Assembly (NCBI RefSeq): GCF_002893765.1
Contig: NZ_CP025938.1
Location: 3,429,501 to 3,493,500 of the forward strand
Reading direction: 5' to 3'
From: Tamlana carrageenivorans
GTDB taxonomy: Bacteria; Bacteroidota; Bacteroidia; Flavobacteriales; Flavobacteriaceae
Length of the DNA stretch: 64,000 bases
Made by a program: the position numbers and the translations under genes. This document shows positions 36,460-44,787 of this stretch, piece after piece; position 1 is the stretch's first letter, and each line of letters starts with the position of its first letter. The notes under the pieces were generated by a model, which was not told the DNA's origin, did no database searches, and worked only from the letters and a program-made list of their open reading frames with translations.

Positions 36460-38436
36460 ATGCAATATCAAGCAGAACATCTCCAAGAAAACGAATTAAT
36501 AGCCCTTTACAAAAACATGCTGTTTCCTAGAATGATAGAGGAAAAAATGCTGATTTTATTACGCCAAGGCAAGATTAGTAAGTGGTTTTCTGGTATGGGG
36601 CAAGAAGCGATTTCAGTAGGCGTGACTATGGCTTTAAAGGCTGAGGAGTACATTTTACCCATGCACCGAAACCTGGGTGTATTTACAACCCGAAAAATAC
36701 CGCTTGAACAATTAATTTCCCAATGGAATGGTAAGGCTTCAGGTTTTACAAAAGGTCGCGATCGCTCTTTTCATTTTGGTTCTCAAGCCCATAAAATTAT
36801 AGGAATGATTTCACATTTGGGTCCGCAATTAGGCGTGGCCGATGGCATAGCATTAGCACATAAATTACAAAACAAAAATCGAGTTACCGCGGTGTTTACA
36901 GGCGAAGGCGGTACGAGTGAAGGCGATTTTCATGAAGCCTTAAACGTGGCTTCGGTTTGGCAACTGCCTGTTATATTTTGCATTGAAAATAATGGCTACG
37001 GACTATCAACACCTACCAATGAGCAATATCATTGTAAAGATTTAGCCGATAGAGCTTTAGGTTATGGTATGGAATCACATATTATTGATGGTAATAATAT
37101 TGTTGATGTTTTTACTAAAGTGAAAGCCATTGCTGAAAGTATACGTCAAAATCACAGACCTGTTTTAATCGAGTTTAAAACCTTTAGAATGCGTGGTCAT
37201 GAGGAGTCTAGCGGAACCGATTATGTGCCAAACAGCCTTTTTGAAACATGGAAAACTAAAGATCCCATTGATAATTTTGAGCAGTTTTTGCAAAGTATAT
37301 CTGTGCTTTCTGAAGATATAATAAATGAAATTAAAACTGATTTCACTCATAATATTAATGAAGCTATAGCTATTAGTTTTGAAGAAAGTGAAATAACACC
37401 TAGTGAAAGTGTAGAATTAAATGATGTTTATCAACAAATTAAATATCAAGAAGTTGCTGTTAAAAATGATTTTGACAACATAAGGTTTATTGATGCCATT
37501 TCGGAAAGTTTAAAGCAAAGCCTAGAGCGTCATGATAATCTCATAATGATGGGGCAGGACATCGCTGAATATGGTGGGGCTTTTAAAATCACCAAAGGCT
37601 TTATTGAGCAATTTGGCAAAGACAGAATACGCAACACACCCATTTGCGAGTCGGCCATCATTGAAACTGCCATGGGATTATCGATAGCCGGAATGAAAAG
37701 TGTTGTTGAAATGCAGTTTGGAGATTTTATTTCGTCAGGATTCAATCCCGTTGTTAATTTATTGGCAAAATCGCATTACCGCTGGGGGCAAAATGCCGAT
37801 GTCGTGATACGAATGCCTTGTGGTGGCGATGTAAGCGCTGGCCCCTTTCACTCGCAAACCAATGAAGCCTGGTTCACTAAAACCCCAGGACTAAAAGTCG
37901 TATATCCTGCATTTCCTTATGATGCTAAAGGCTTGCTGGCTACAGCTATTAACGATCCGAATCCAGTATTATTTTTCGAGCATAAAGCGCTTTATAGAAC
38001 CTTGAAACAAGAAGTCCCTAAGGACTATTTTACATTACCCTTGGGAAAAGCTTCAGTAGTTAGAAAAGGTAAAGATATTACCGTAATTTCCTATGGTGCC
38101 GGTGTACATTGGGCTTTGGATACTTTGGACCAACATCAAGACATCGCAGCCGATTTAATTGACTTAAGAACCCTTCAGCCCTTAGATACAGAAACGATTT
38201 ATAATTCTGTTAAAAAGACGGGTAAAGTGATTATTTTACAAGAAGATTCACTTTTTGGAGGTGTAGCTAGTGATATTTCTGCCTTGATTATGGAGCATTG
38301 TTTTGAGTTTTTAGACGGCCCGGTAAAGCGAGTGGCTAGTTTAGAAACGCCTATTCCTTTTGCTAAAAACTTGGAAAATCAATATTTACCCAAAGATCGT
38401 TTCGAAAAAGCATTATTAACATTGATGGCTTATTAA
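36460..38436 (+). CDS. Fused 2-oxo acid dehydrogenase E1 alpha/beta (branched-chain type)
   Basis: Thiamine-diphosphate enzyme of the 2-oxo acid dehydrogenase complex, here alpha (about 1-320) and beta (about 340-658) fused in one 658-residue protein. The ThDP motif is GEGGTSEGDFHEALNVASVWQ...ENNGYGLS. The beta part shows MGQDIAEYGGAFKITKG, ETAMGLSIAGMKSV and GPFHSQTNEAWF. The fusion is standard in Bacteroidota and is generally assigned to branched-chain 2-oxo acids. No E2 or E3 gene is adjacent. It starts at ATG 36460; a short shadow frame in the opposite strand is not real. Confidence 0.93.
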   Translation: MQYQAEHLQENELIALYKNMLFPRMIEEKMLILLRQGKISKWFSGMGQEAISVGVTMALKAEEYILPMHRNLGVFTTRKIPLEQLISQWNGKASGFTKGRDRSFHFGSQAHKIIGMISHLGPQLGVADGIALAHKLQNKNRVTAVFTGEGGTSEGDFHEALNVASVWQLPVIFCIENNGYGLSTPTNEQYHCKDLADRALGYGMESHIIDGNNIVDVFTKVKAIAESIRQNHRPVLIEFKTFRMRGHEESSGTDYVPNSLFETWKTKDPIDNFEQFLQSISVLSEDIINEIKTDFTHNINEAIAISFEESEITPSESVELNDVYQQIKYQEVAVKNDFDNIRFIDAISESLKQSLERHDNLIMMGQDIAEYGGAFKITKGFIEQFGKDRIRNTPICESAIIETAMGLSIAGMKSVVEMQFGDFISSGFNPVVNLLAKSHYRWGQNADVVIRMPCGGDVSAGPFHSQTNEAWFTKTPGLKVVYPAFPYDAKGLLATAINDPNPVLFFEHKALYRTLKQEVPKDYFTLPLGKASVVRKGKDITVISYGAGVHWALDTLDQHQDIAADLIDLRTLQPLDTETIYNSVKKTGKVIILQEDSLFGGVASDISALIMEHCFEFLDGPVKRVASLETPIPFAKNLENQYLPKDRFEKALLTLMAY

Positions 38437-38629
38437 TGGGTTAGGGATTCTTAAATCATCGCTCTGAAAGACTTAAGCAAGTCGGGTCTCAAAGTTTAAC
38501 TTACTGATTTCGGTATACTTATTGTTAAACAAGTACTAAATGTTATTGAGAAGCTTTTGATTTTCAAAGAAAAAAATATCTTTGCTATCAATAACAGGCA
38601 AATTTCTTATATAAAAATATAGAAGATTA

Positions 38630-39295
38630 ATGAAATCTTACATCTTATATCTCTTTATGATTTTGTTTTCACTATCTGCTTATTCTCAGATTGATAGTAG
38701 AAAAAAAAACTTTAGTATTCCTGCTATTGAAGCCCCAAAAGATTCTATAGACACTAAACCGAACACTCCAGAAATTAAGCCCGAGCCAAATTTTAACCTT
38801 CCTAAACCAACTCCAAATAAGCCTTTCCCTAAAAAGGAATTTTCTATGTTTTCTGAAGAAGAGTTTGGAGATCCAGGAGAGTTATACGCAGATAAAATCA
38901 ATAAATCTCTGGATGATTTAAAGCTAAGTAAAGAAGAAATTGAATTTCGAAACGGTAGTACGGTTGATCAATATTTAGGAGATTTTAAAAGCAAGGCTAA
39001 GTTTGTGAATGTGATTTATCGCGATCATGGCTATATGGATGGCGATGTCATTCAAGTGCGTGTAAATGATGATATTGTTCATGCTAGGGTGTTTTTATCG
39101 AATTCATTTAAAGGTTTTAAATTAGACTTAAAACCAGGATTGAACAAAATTGATTTTGTTGCCCTTAATCAAGGAGAGTCGGGTCCAAATACTGCCGAAT
39201 TTCGTGTTATTGATGATAAGGGTAATGTGATAACGCACAATCAATGGAACTTAGCAACCGGTGTTAAAGCTACAGTTATTGTGGTTAAAGAATAA
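38630..39295 (+). CDS. Secreted conserved hypothetical protein
   Basis: A 221-residue protein with a signal peptide (MKSYILYLFMILFSLSAYSQ). A Pro/Lys-rich linker follows (about 40-75), then a C-terminal domain of about 110 residues (NVIYRDHGYMDGDVIQVRVN, KLDLKPGLNKIDFVALNQGESGPNTAEF) that looks like a beta-sandwich. Proteins like this recur in Flavobacteriaceae without assigned function. I see no catalytic motif. Confidence 0.7.
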   Translation: MKSYILYLFMILFSLSAYSQIDSRKKNFSIPAIEAPKDSIDTKPNTPEIKPEPNFNLPKPTPNKPFPKKEFSMFSEEEFGDPGELYADKINKSLDDLKLSKEEIEFRNGSTVDQYLGDFKSKAKFVNVIYRDHGYMDGDVIQVRVNDDIVHARVFLSNSFKGFKLDLKPGLNKIDFVALNQGESGPNTAEFRVIDDKGNVITHNQWNLATGVKATVIVVKE

Positions 39296-39352
39296 GTGTT
39301 TTTCTTGTTTATTCGTTTAAATATTGAATGGTTTAACTGAAGTAGCGATTAT

Positions 39353-40369
39353 TTATTTCGATAATATGTTTTCAATCAAATTCAATTCATCAGGATTAAA
39401 CTCTAAGTTATTTAATGCCTTTACATTGTCTTTAAGCTGATTAGCTGAACTTGCTCCAAGTAATACCGAGGCCACTTGTGGTTGTCTTAAAATCCACGCA
39501 ATAGCCATTTCCGATAATTTCTGATTTCTATTTTGTGCGATGGCATGAAGCTTTTGAATTTTTTCAGTATGACTTAGTACGGTATCTTCATTCAAATACG
39601 TTAGGTTTTTTGCAGCTCGAGATCCTTCTGGAATACCATTAATATATTTATCAGTAAGTAACCCTTGTGCTAAAGGAGAAAAAGCAATACAACCTACACC
39701 ATTATCATTTAATGTGTTTAGTAATCCATCTTCAACCCAACGATCAAACATAGAATACCGGGCTTGATGTAGTATAAATGGCACATTTAGGCGCTTTAAT
39801 ATTTTAGCTGCTTTTTGAGTGTCTTCAGGCTGATAATTTGAAATGCCAACATATAGTGCTTTTCCTTGACGCACGATATCGGCCAAAGCACCCATAGTTT
39901 CTTCTAATGGTGTTTCTGGATCTGGCGCATGATGATAAAAAACATCAACATAATCCAAACCCATACGTTTTAAACTCTGGTCTAAACTTGAAATAAGATA
40001 TTTACGAGACCCTTTATTACCATAAGGGCCAGGCCACATGTCGTAACCCGCTTTGGTAGCAATGAATAATTCATCACGATAGGGTTTAAAATCTTTTTTA
40101 AAAATGATACCGAAATTTTCTTCAGCCGAACCATACGGTGGACCGTAATTATTAGCCAAATCAAAATGGGTAACCCCTAAATCGAAAGCTGTTCGAAGTA
40201 TTTCTCTGCCTTTTTGAAGATCATCTACAAATCCGAAATTATGCCACAAGCCAATAGATAAAGCCGGTAGTAAAACACCACTTTTCCCCGAACGCTTATA
40301 TGTCATGCTATCATATCGGTTTGGACTTGCTTGATAACTTTGAACTCCTGATTTGTCGTTTATATGCAT
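39353..40369 (-). CDS. Aldo/keto reductase (YghZ/glyceraldehyde 3-phosphate reductase-like)
   Basis: NADPH-dependent aldo/keto reductase of 338 residues. The catalytic tetrad region shows FDLANNYGPPYGSAEENFG (Asp, Tyr) and KAGYDMWPGPYG (Lys), with the His in DVFYHHAPDPETPLEE. The WPGPYG and DYVDVFYHHAPD stretches are typical of YghZ/AKR14, which acts on methylglyoxal and L-glyceraldehyde 3-phosphate. An N-terminal extension of about 20 residues precedes the usual YKRSGKSG start. Monocistronic. Confidence 0.9.
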   Translation of the reverse strand: MHINDKSGVQSYQASPNRYDSMTYKRSGKSGVLLPALSIGLWHNFGFVDDLQKGREILRTAFDLGVTHFDLANNYGPPYGSAEENFGIIFKKDFKPYRDELFIATKAGYDMWPGPYGNKGSRKYLISSLDQSLKRMGLDYVDVFYHHAPDPETPLEETMGALADIVRQGKALYVGISNYQPEDTQKAAKILKRLNVPFILHQARYSMFDRWVEDGLLNTLNDNGVGCIAFSPLAQGLLTDKYINGIPEGSRAAKNLTYLNEDTVLSHTEKIQKLHAIAQNRNQKLSEMAIAWILRQPQVASVLLGASSANQLKDNVKALNNLEFNPDELNLIENILSK

Positions 40370-40440
40370 GATATCGTTATTATTATAAAAATAGTACTAA
40401 AATTCATCTTGTTTTAGTAAGCTTAAATGTATTCATTTTT

Positions 40441-40680
40441 TCCATTGATGAAAAAACGAATCAAAAAAATCTAGGCTCACGAAACTTTATTTAAATTTAT
40501 CGTTTGCCTCCTAAATTTTAGGAACTCGTCACAAAACACACAGCTTAATTCAAAGTAATAGCTTGACCCAAACAGCCTAAAATTTTACGGAGACTTCACT
40601 TCAAATTTTACGATAAATTTTCGGTAGGCCGAAAAACGTTCTAAGTTTGAAATTTAGTCAAAACTTACGAAAAAGTATGT
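40441..40680. repeat. Non-coding palindromic element
   Basis: The 330-bp gap between the aldo/keto reductase and the channel gene holds nested inverted repeats: AAATTTATCG (40493-40502) with CGATAAATTT (40611-40620), and CCTAAATTTTAGG inside. The composition differs from neighbouring gaps. It looks like a miniature repeat or a structured remnant; I find no ORF. Confidence 0.45.
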
Positions 40681-40698
40681 TTCATCATCGTGTAAACC

Positions 40699-41946
40699 CT
40701 AAGCTTGTTTAAAACTAGAATCACTAGGTAGTTCAAAAACTTCTAAACCAAAATAGGGTAGTGCGGCAATTAGGTGATCGAAAATATCAGCCATGATGTA
40801 TTCATAATTCGCCCATCGTTTATCGCTACTAAAAGCATAAATTTCTAAAGGAATACCTTGTGTGGATGGTGCTAATTGTCGTGCCATAATCATCATATCC
40901 TTATTTACAGCAGAATGGCTTTTTAAATAAGAGTCGATGTATTTTCTGAATACACCTAAATTAGTCAGGTTTCGTCCATTAATCAACACATCTTTGTTTA
41001 TTTGATGAGATGAGTTATATGAATCAATATCGCCTTGACGTGTTTCAAGATAATCGGTTAACAACTGTATTTTCTTTAAAGTTTCAACATCTTCAGCCGA
41101 CAAATACTTCACACCACTTTGCTTTATGATTAAGGATCGTTTAATGCGTCGGCCACCAGAAGTAGACATACCACGCCAGTTTTTAAACGAATCAGAAATT
41201 AGGGCATAAGGCGGAATGGTGGTAATGGTTTTATCAAAATTTTGAACTTTAACCGTGGCTAAATTGATTTCAATCACATCACCATCGGCTCCATATTTTT
41301 CAACCGTAATCCAATCGCCAATACGAACCATATCATTAATGGCCACTTGAATACTGGCAACAAAACCTAAAATAGTATCCTTAAAAACCAACAAAACTAT
41401 GGCTGAGAGAGCCCCCATACCCGTAATAAAGTTAATAAACGGAATACCAGTCATAATGGCGATAGCCGAAAATACACCAACCGTCCACGCAAATATCATG
41501 AAAACCTGGATGTAGCTATCGATAGGTTTATCTCTTAATCGGGGCAAGGTTTTAAAATAATCTTTAACGGTGTTTAAAACACTTCTAACCACCCAAAGAG
41601 TCAGTATAATAGCAAAAACCTGAAGCCCCTTTTCAACAATAATTTCAAAATCTGAAAAATCTTCAAAAATATCGGGAATAAATTCCAAAGCAATAATAAA
41701 GGGAATAATATGCGCGACGTTTCGCGGCACTTTATTGGCGACTAATAAATCGTCGAAATTGGTTTTAGTACGACTTGACAACTGTGTAAAAGCCTGAATA
41801 ATAATCTTCTTAATAATAAAATCTATTAAGAAAATAACCACTAATAAAGCTAGAAGAAAAACGAAGGCATTGATATAATTAGCTAAGTTTTGATCTAGGC
41901 CTAAAGAAATTAAATAATCAAAAAAACGACGTTTTAAAATATTCAT
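40699..41946 (-). CDS. YbdG-like (MscM) mechanosensitive ion channel
   Basis: MscS-superfamily channel of 415 residues, the same length as YbdG. About five hydrophobic helices occupy residues 1-200. The pore helix/beta region GMGALSAIVLLVFKDTILGFVASIQVAIND is followed by VRIGDWITVEKYGADGDVIEINLATVKVQNFD and the family-specific SDSFKNWRGMSTSGGRRIKR. Relieves hypo-osmotic stress by ion efflux. Its ATG overlaps the stop of the DUF3817 gene by 4 bp (ATGA). Confidence 0.92.
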   Translation of the reverse strand: MNILKRRFFDYLISLGLDQNLANYINAFVFLLALLVVIFLIDFIIKKIIIQAFTQLSSRTKTNFDDLLVANKVPRNVAHIIPFIIALEFIPDIFEDFSDFEIIVEKGLQVFAIILTLWVVRSVLNTVKDYFKTLPRLRDKPIDSYIQVFMIFAWTVGVFSAIAIMTGIPFINFITGMGALSAIVLLVFKDTILGFVASIQVAINDMVRIGDWITVEKYGADGDVIEINLATVKVQNFDKTITTIPPYALISDSFKNWRGMSTSGGRRIKRSLIIKQSGVKYLSAEDVETLKKIQLLTDYLETRQGDIDSYNSSHQINKDVLINGRNLTNLGVFRKYIDSYLKSHSAVNKDMMIMARQLAPSTQGIPLEIYAFSSDKRWANYEYIMADIFDHLIAALPYFGLEVFELPSDSSFKQA

Positions 41947-42239
41947 TTCGTGCTTAATTTTTTAAGGTATATTTTATCAATATAAAAAGTACCGAAAGGG
42001 ATCACTGAAGCGATTAATACGGTTAGGAATTGCTTGGTGTTCCATGCGAATTCTTTCTTAAACATAAAAGCTAAAGAAACATAGGCAACAAACAATAAGC
42101 CATGTGGCATACCGAGCATTTTTACGTACTGCGGATCATTATAAAAATGTTTTATAGGCGTGGCAATAAACAACAATAAAATATAAGAAACACCTTCTAA
42201 TAAGGCAATAAGTCTGAAAATATTGATTGATGAGAACAT
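41943..42239 (-). CDS. DUF3817 membrane protein
   Basis: A 98-residue inner-membrane protein with three hydrophobic helices (about 5-25, 45-62, 68-86) and the DUF3817 pattern RLIALLEGVSYILLL...GMPHGLLFVAYV. The family is unassigned; it is also called the YdzA-type domain. It is translationally coupled to the channel gene. Confidence 0.85.
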   Translation of the reverse strand: MFSSINIFRLIALLEGVSYILLLFIATPIKHFYNDPQYVKMLGMPHGLLFVAYVSLAFMFKKEFAWNTKQFLTVLIASVIPFGTFYIDKIYLKKLSTK

Positions 42240-42299
42240 GATATCTTTTTTATATAATTGATTTAATTTTTGATAAATACCACACTAAAATATCAATTA

Positions 42300-42917
42300 T
42301 TACAAGGCGTGGAAAATAACCAATCCGTAAATTACAAAGCGTAATAAGCGCAATGAACCATACAGAATTACTGCTCGAAAAGGAAATTTTATAATTCCAG
42401 CAGCAATACATGAAATTGAAAAGGGTAGTGGCAGTAAGGCCCCCACAACAATTAAGAAACCACCCCATTTTCGAGAGTTTTTAAGTTGCTTTTCCATTTT
42501 AACTTCCAAGTAATTATGCACCGAAGGTATTTTGGTTATGGTACGGCCCATCCAATACGCCAGTAATCCACCGATATAGGAGAGCACGGCTAAAAGTCCG
42601 AGAAAAAACCACGGACTATACATTTTTCCAGCCCAAGCAATGAAAATTTCGGGAGGGATGAGTCCTAAAAGGGTTTCAGACACGAAAAAGAAACTTAACA
42701 CCCCCCAAGCAGGAAGAATTTCAGTAAGTTCGGTTAAAGCCTTATTGATATCAAAAAAATGATTGATCACATAAACTAAAACAACGACACCTATAATGAT
42801 GGGCAATGCCTTTTTAACGGCCTGCCAAACAAAATTATAAAATCCCGTGTAGCTATAATACTGATGTAATAGCTTAATACGAGACTTTTCATTTTTAGAT
42901 TTCGAGCTGTTTTTCAT
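42300..42917 (-). CDS. VTT/YqaA-family membrane protein (DedA-like)
   Basis: A 205-residue membrane protein. A charged N-terminus is followed by four to five hydrophobic helices. The VTT region shows FVSETLLGLIPPEIFIAWAGKM and the G-rich GALLPLPFSISCIAAGIIKFPF. YqaA and DedA relatives move polyprenyl-phosphate lipids or act in membrane homeostasis, but this member is untested. It lies 60 bp upstream of the DUF3817 gene and may be co-transcribed. Confidence 0.82.
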   Translation of the reverse strand: MKNSSKSKNEKSRIKLLHQYYSYTGFYNFVWQAVKKALPIIIGVVVLVYVINHFFDINKALTELTEILPAWGVLSFFFVSETLLGLIPPEIFIAWAGKMYSPWFFLGLLAVLSYIGGLLAYWMGRTITKIPSVHNYLEVKMEKQLKNSRKWGGFLIVVGALLPLPFSISCIAAGIIKFPFRAVILYGSLRLLRFVIYGLVIFHAL

Positions 42918-43450
42918 GCTTTAAATTAAGCTGCAAATATACAGTTAACTCTAATATTTACATAAATTAAACGGTAGATTTATAATAGTTTTATGTTAAA
43001 TATTAAAGAATATAAATCGATATTTATTGTATAATCTTGAATTATAGTATTGTTAAACAATGGCTTAACAAATGATTTTATAAATACTATGCTTATCAAT
43101 ATTATTAGTTTGGTGTCTAAATTTATTAATATCTAAATATTGATAATACATAATGCTATAGGGAATTATGACTTTTATAACTAAAAATATGGTTTTAATA
43201 GAAGTCGTTTACTTTGTTTCATATAATTTCTATTTTACATAATATAAATTATAGTACAAATTATATGTAATACAATTAGATAGCTATAATTCTGTATTAT
43301 GTAAAATATCCAAGAATGTATTGTTTTCATAACAAACGTTTGTACTTGGGTAATTAAACATTATCATTTTACTTATTGTTACAATTTAAACCTTTGTGTA
43401 GTTTTAAATTTGCAACAGTATATTTTTCTAATTCATATAAATCCATAGAA
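42918..43450. other. AT-rich intergenic region with a 25-bp inverted repeat
   Basis: About 530 bp, extremely AT-rich, no ORF with coding character. It holds an inverted repeat at 43231-43255 and 43284-43308 (TATTTTACATAATA with TATTATGTAAAATA, plus imperfect extension). The loop is 28 nt. It may be a small transposon remnant or a structured site; there is no promoter with a clear -33/-7. Confidence 0.5.
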
Positions 43451-43486
43451 AAAATTTTAATCTCCCAATTAAATAAACTTGGGATT
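43451..43486 (-). terminator. Candidate terminator of the RiPP export operon
   Basis: On the minus strand AATCCCAA pairs with TTGGGAGATT (one bulge) over a 10-nt loop, followed by a T6 tract. It lies 99 bp after the HlyD stop. Confidence 0.5.
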
Positions 43487-43584
43487 AACTCACATCATCA
43501 TTATTTATAAAAAATTAGTATCAGATCGTAACTTATTAAGAACTTCCATTGTACCGAAGATACAATTTTAAAAATATAAGTGTA

Positions 43585-44686
43585 TTACCTTTTTAGCACT
43601 TCTTTAAACTGATAAAAGAAACGCTCAATCAATCTTAAATCTTCGGTAATGATTTCAGCAGAACCTCGCATTTCTTGTTTAAAGTCTATTTCTTTATTGT
43701 AAGATGTAATTAACTCTTTTGGCAATTCTACATCTATTAAATACAAACCATCTTTGTCTGGAATTATAGATATATTTTCAACTGTTCCGTTTAATATACC
43801 AAATTCGGTATCTGGATAATTTTCAATTTTAATATTTACTTTTTGTCCAATTTTTAGCTTCCCAGAATTTTTAGCAGGTGTTTTAAGTTTGGCTATAAAA
43901 GAGGAGTTTTCACTTGGAATAATAGTAAATACTAAATTACCTTGATTTACAGTTTTGTGATATAGAAGCTTCAAAATTCTTGTAATTTCTTTCTGCTTGA
44001 GCAAATTCTAATTGCTTATTTTCATAATCTTGTTCCGAAATAACACCTTTTTCAAACAGGCTTATATTACGTTGCAAGTCTTTATTTCTAAAATCTAATT
44101 CTGTTTTATTAATTTCTTTTTGCGATTGTAAACTTTGTAATCGTCTATGCAATTCAGAAACAGAATACCTGTTAGCAACTAATTCATTACTAAAAGGTTG
44201 CAATTCTTTATTCAATTGATATTGAATGTAGCTATTTTCAAACAAAGCAAATTGCGATTCAATATCTCCAAGAAATAAAATTGGTAAACTATCCATGGGG
44301 AAATAAAAGGATTTACTATTTACAGTAATAGTATCTATTACTTTTTTCAACTTAAAAACATCTTCGTAATTTGCTGTATTTTCTAATATTGCTAAAGCTT
44401 GATTATTAGTAACTTCTTGATTATCGGTTACTAAAATAGCATCAAATCGTCCTGTTATTCTAGCATACTCTTTTTGTGGTGGAATTTGTGTTGTAATTAA
44501 AGCTTCTGAAGTTACAATATCTGGATATTTAACAAACCAAGACATAAATAATAATATTAATATTAGTGCAAGAAACAAGACGTTTCCCCAACGTATCATC
44601 CAATGAGGTACTTTGGTTAATATTTCTTGTACTTCTTCACTACGAAGTTCAATTTGTTCTATATGTTCGTTTTTTATTTCAGCCAT
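43585..44686 (-). pseudogene. HlyD-family membrane fusion (adaptor) protein, broken by internal deletion
   Basis: The 5' part (44686-43937) encodes the cytosolic start, a transmembrane helix (about 32-50), the first lipoyl half (ITGRFDAILVTDNQEV...) and the outgoing coiled coil up to NFEASIS. The 3' part (to 43585) encodes the second half from TVNQGNLVFTIIPSENS through LYLIDVELP to the end, in a different frame. The returning coiled coil and the start of the second lipoyl half are missing, so a segment was lost near 43955-43965 and the frame shifted. Both halves match the adaptors that accompany C39 exporters in flavobacterial peptide clusters. As written the adaptor cannot be made intact. 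Confidence 0.8.
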
Positions 44687-44787
44687 ATTATATTGCTAAC
44701 TAAGTATTGTGATTTCACCTTGACGCAGTCGAAAGGTGTCTTTGTTCCAAAGATTTGAGACTGAATACTGCGACTTTTTACTGAAAA

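Noticed and set aside
42250..42468. 72-codon minus-strand frame near the VTT gene
   Set aside because: Overlaps the real VTT gene in another frame.
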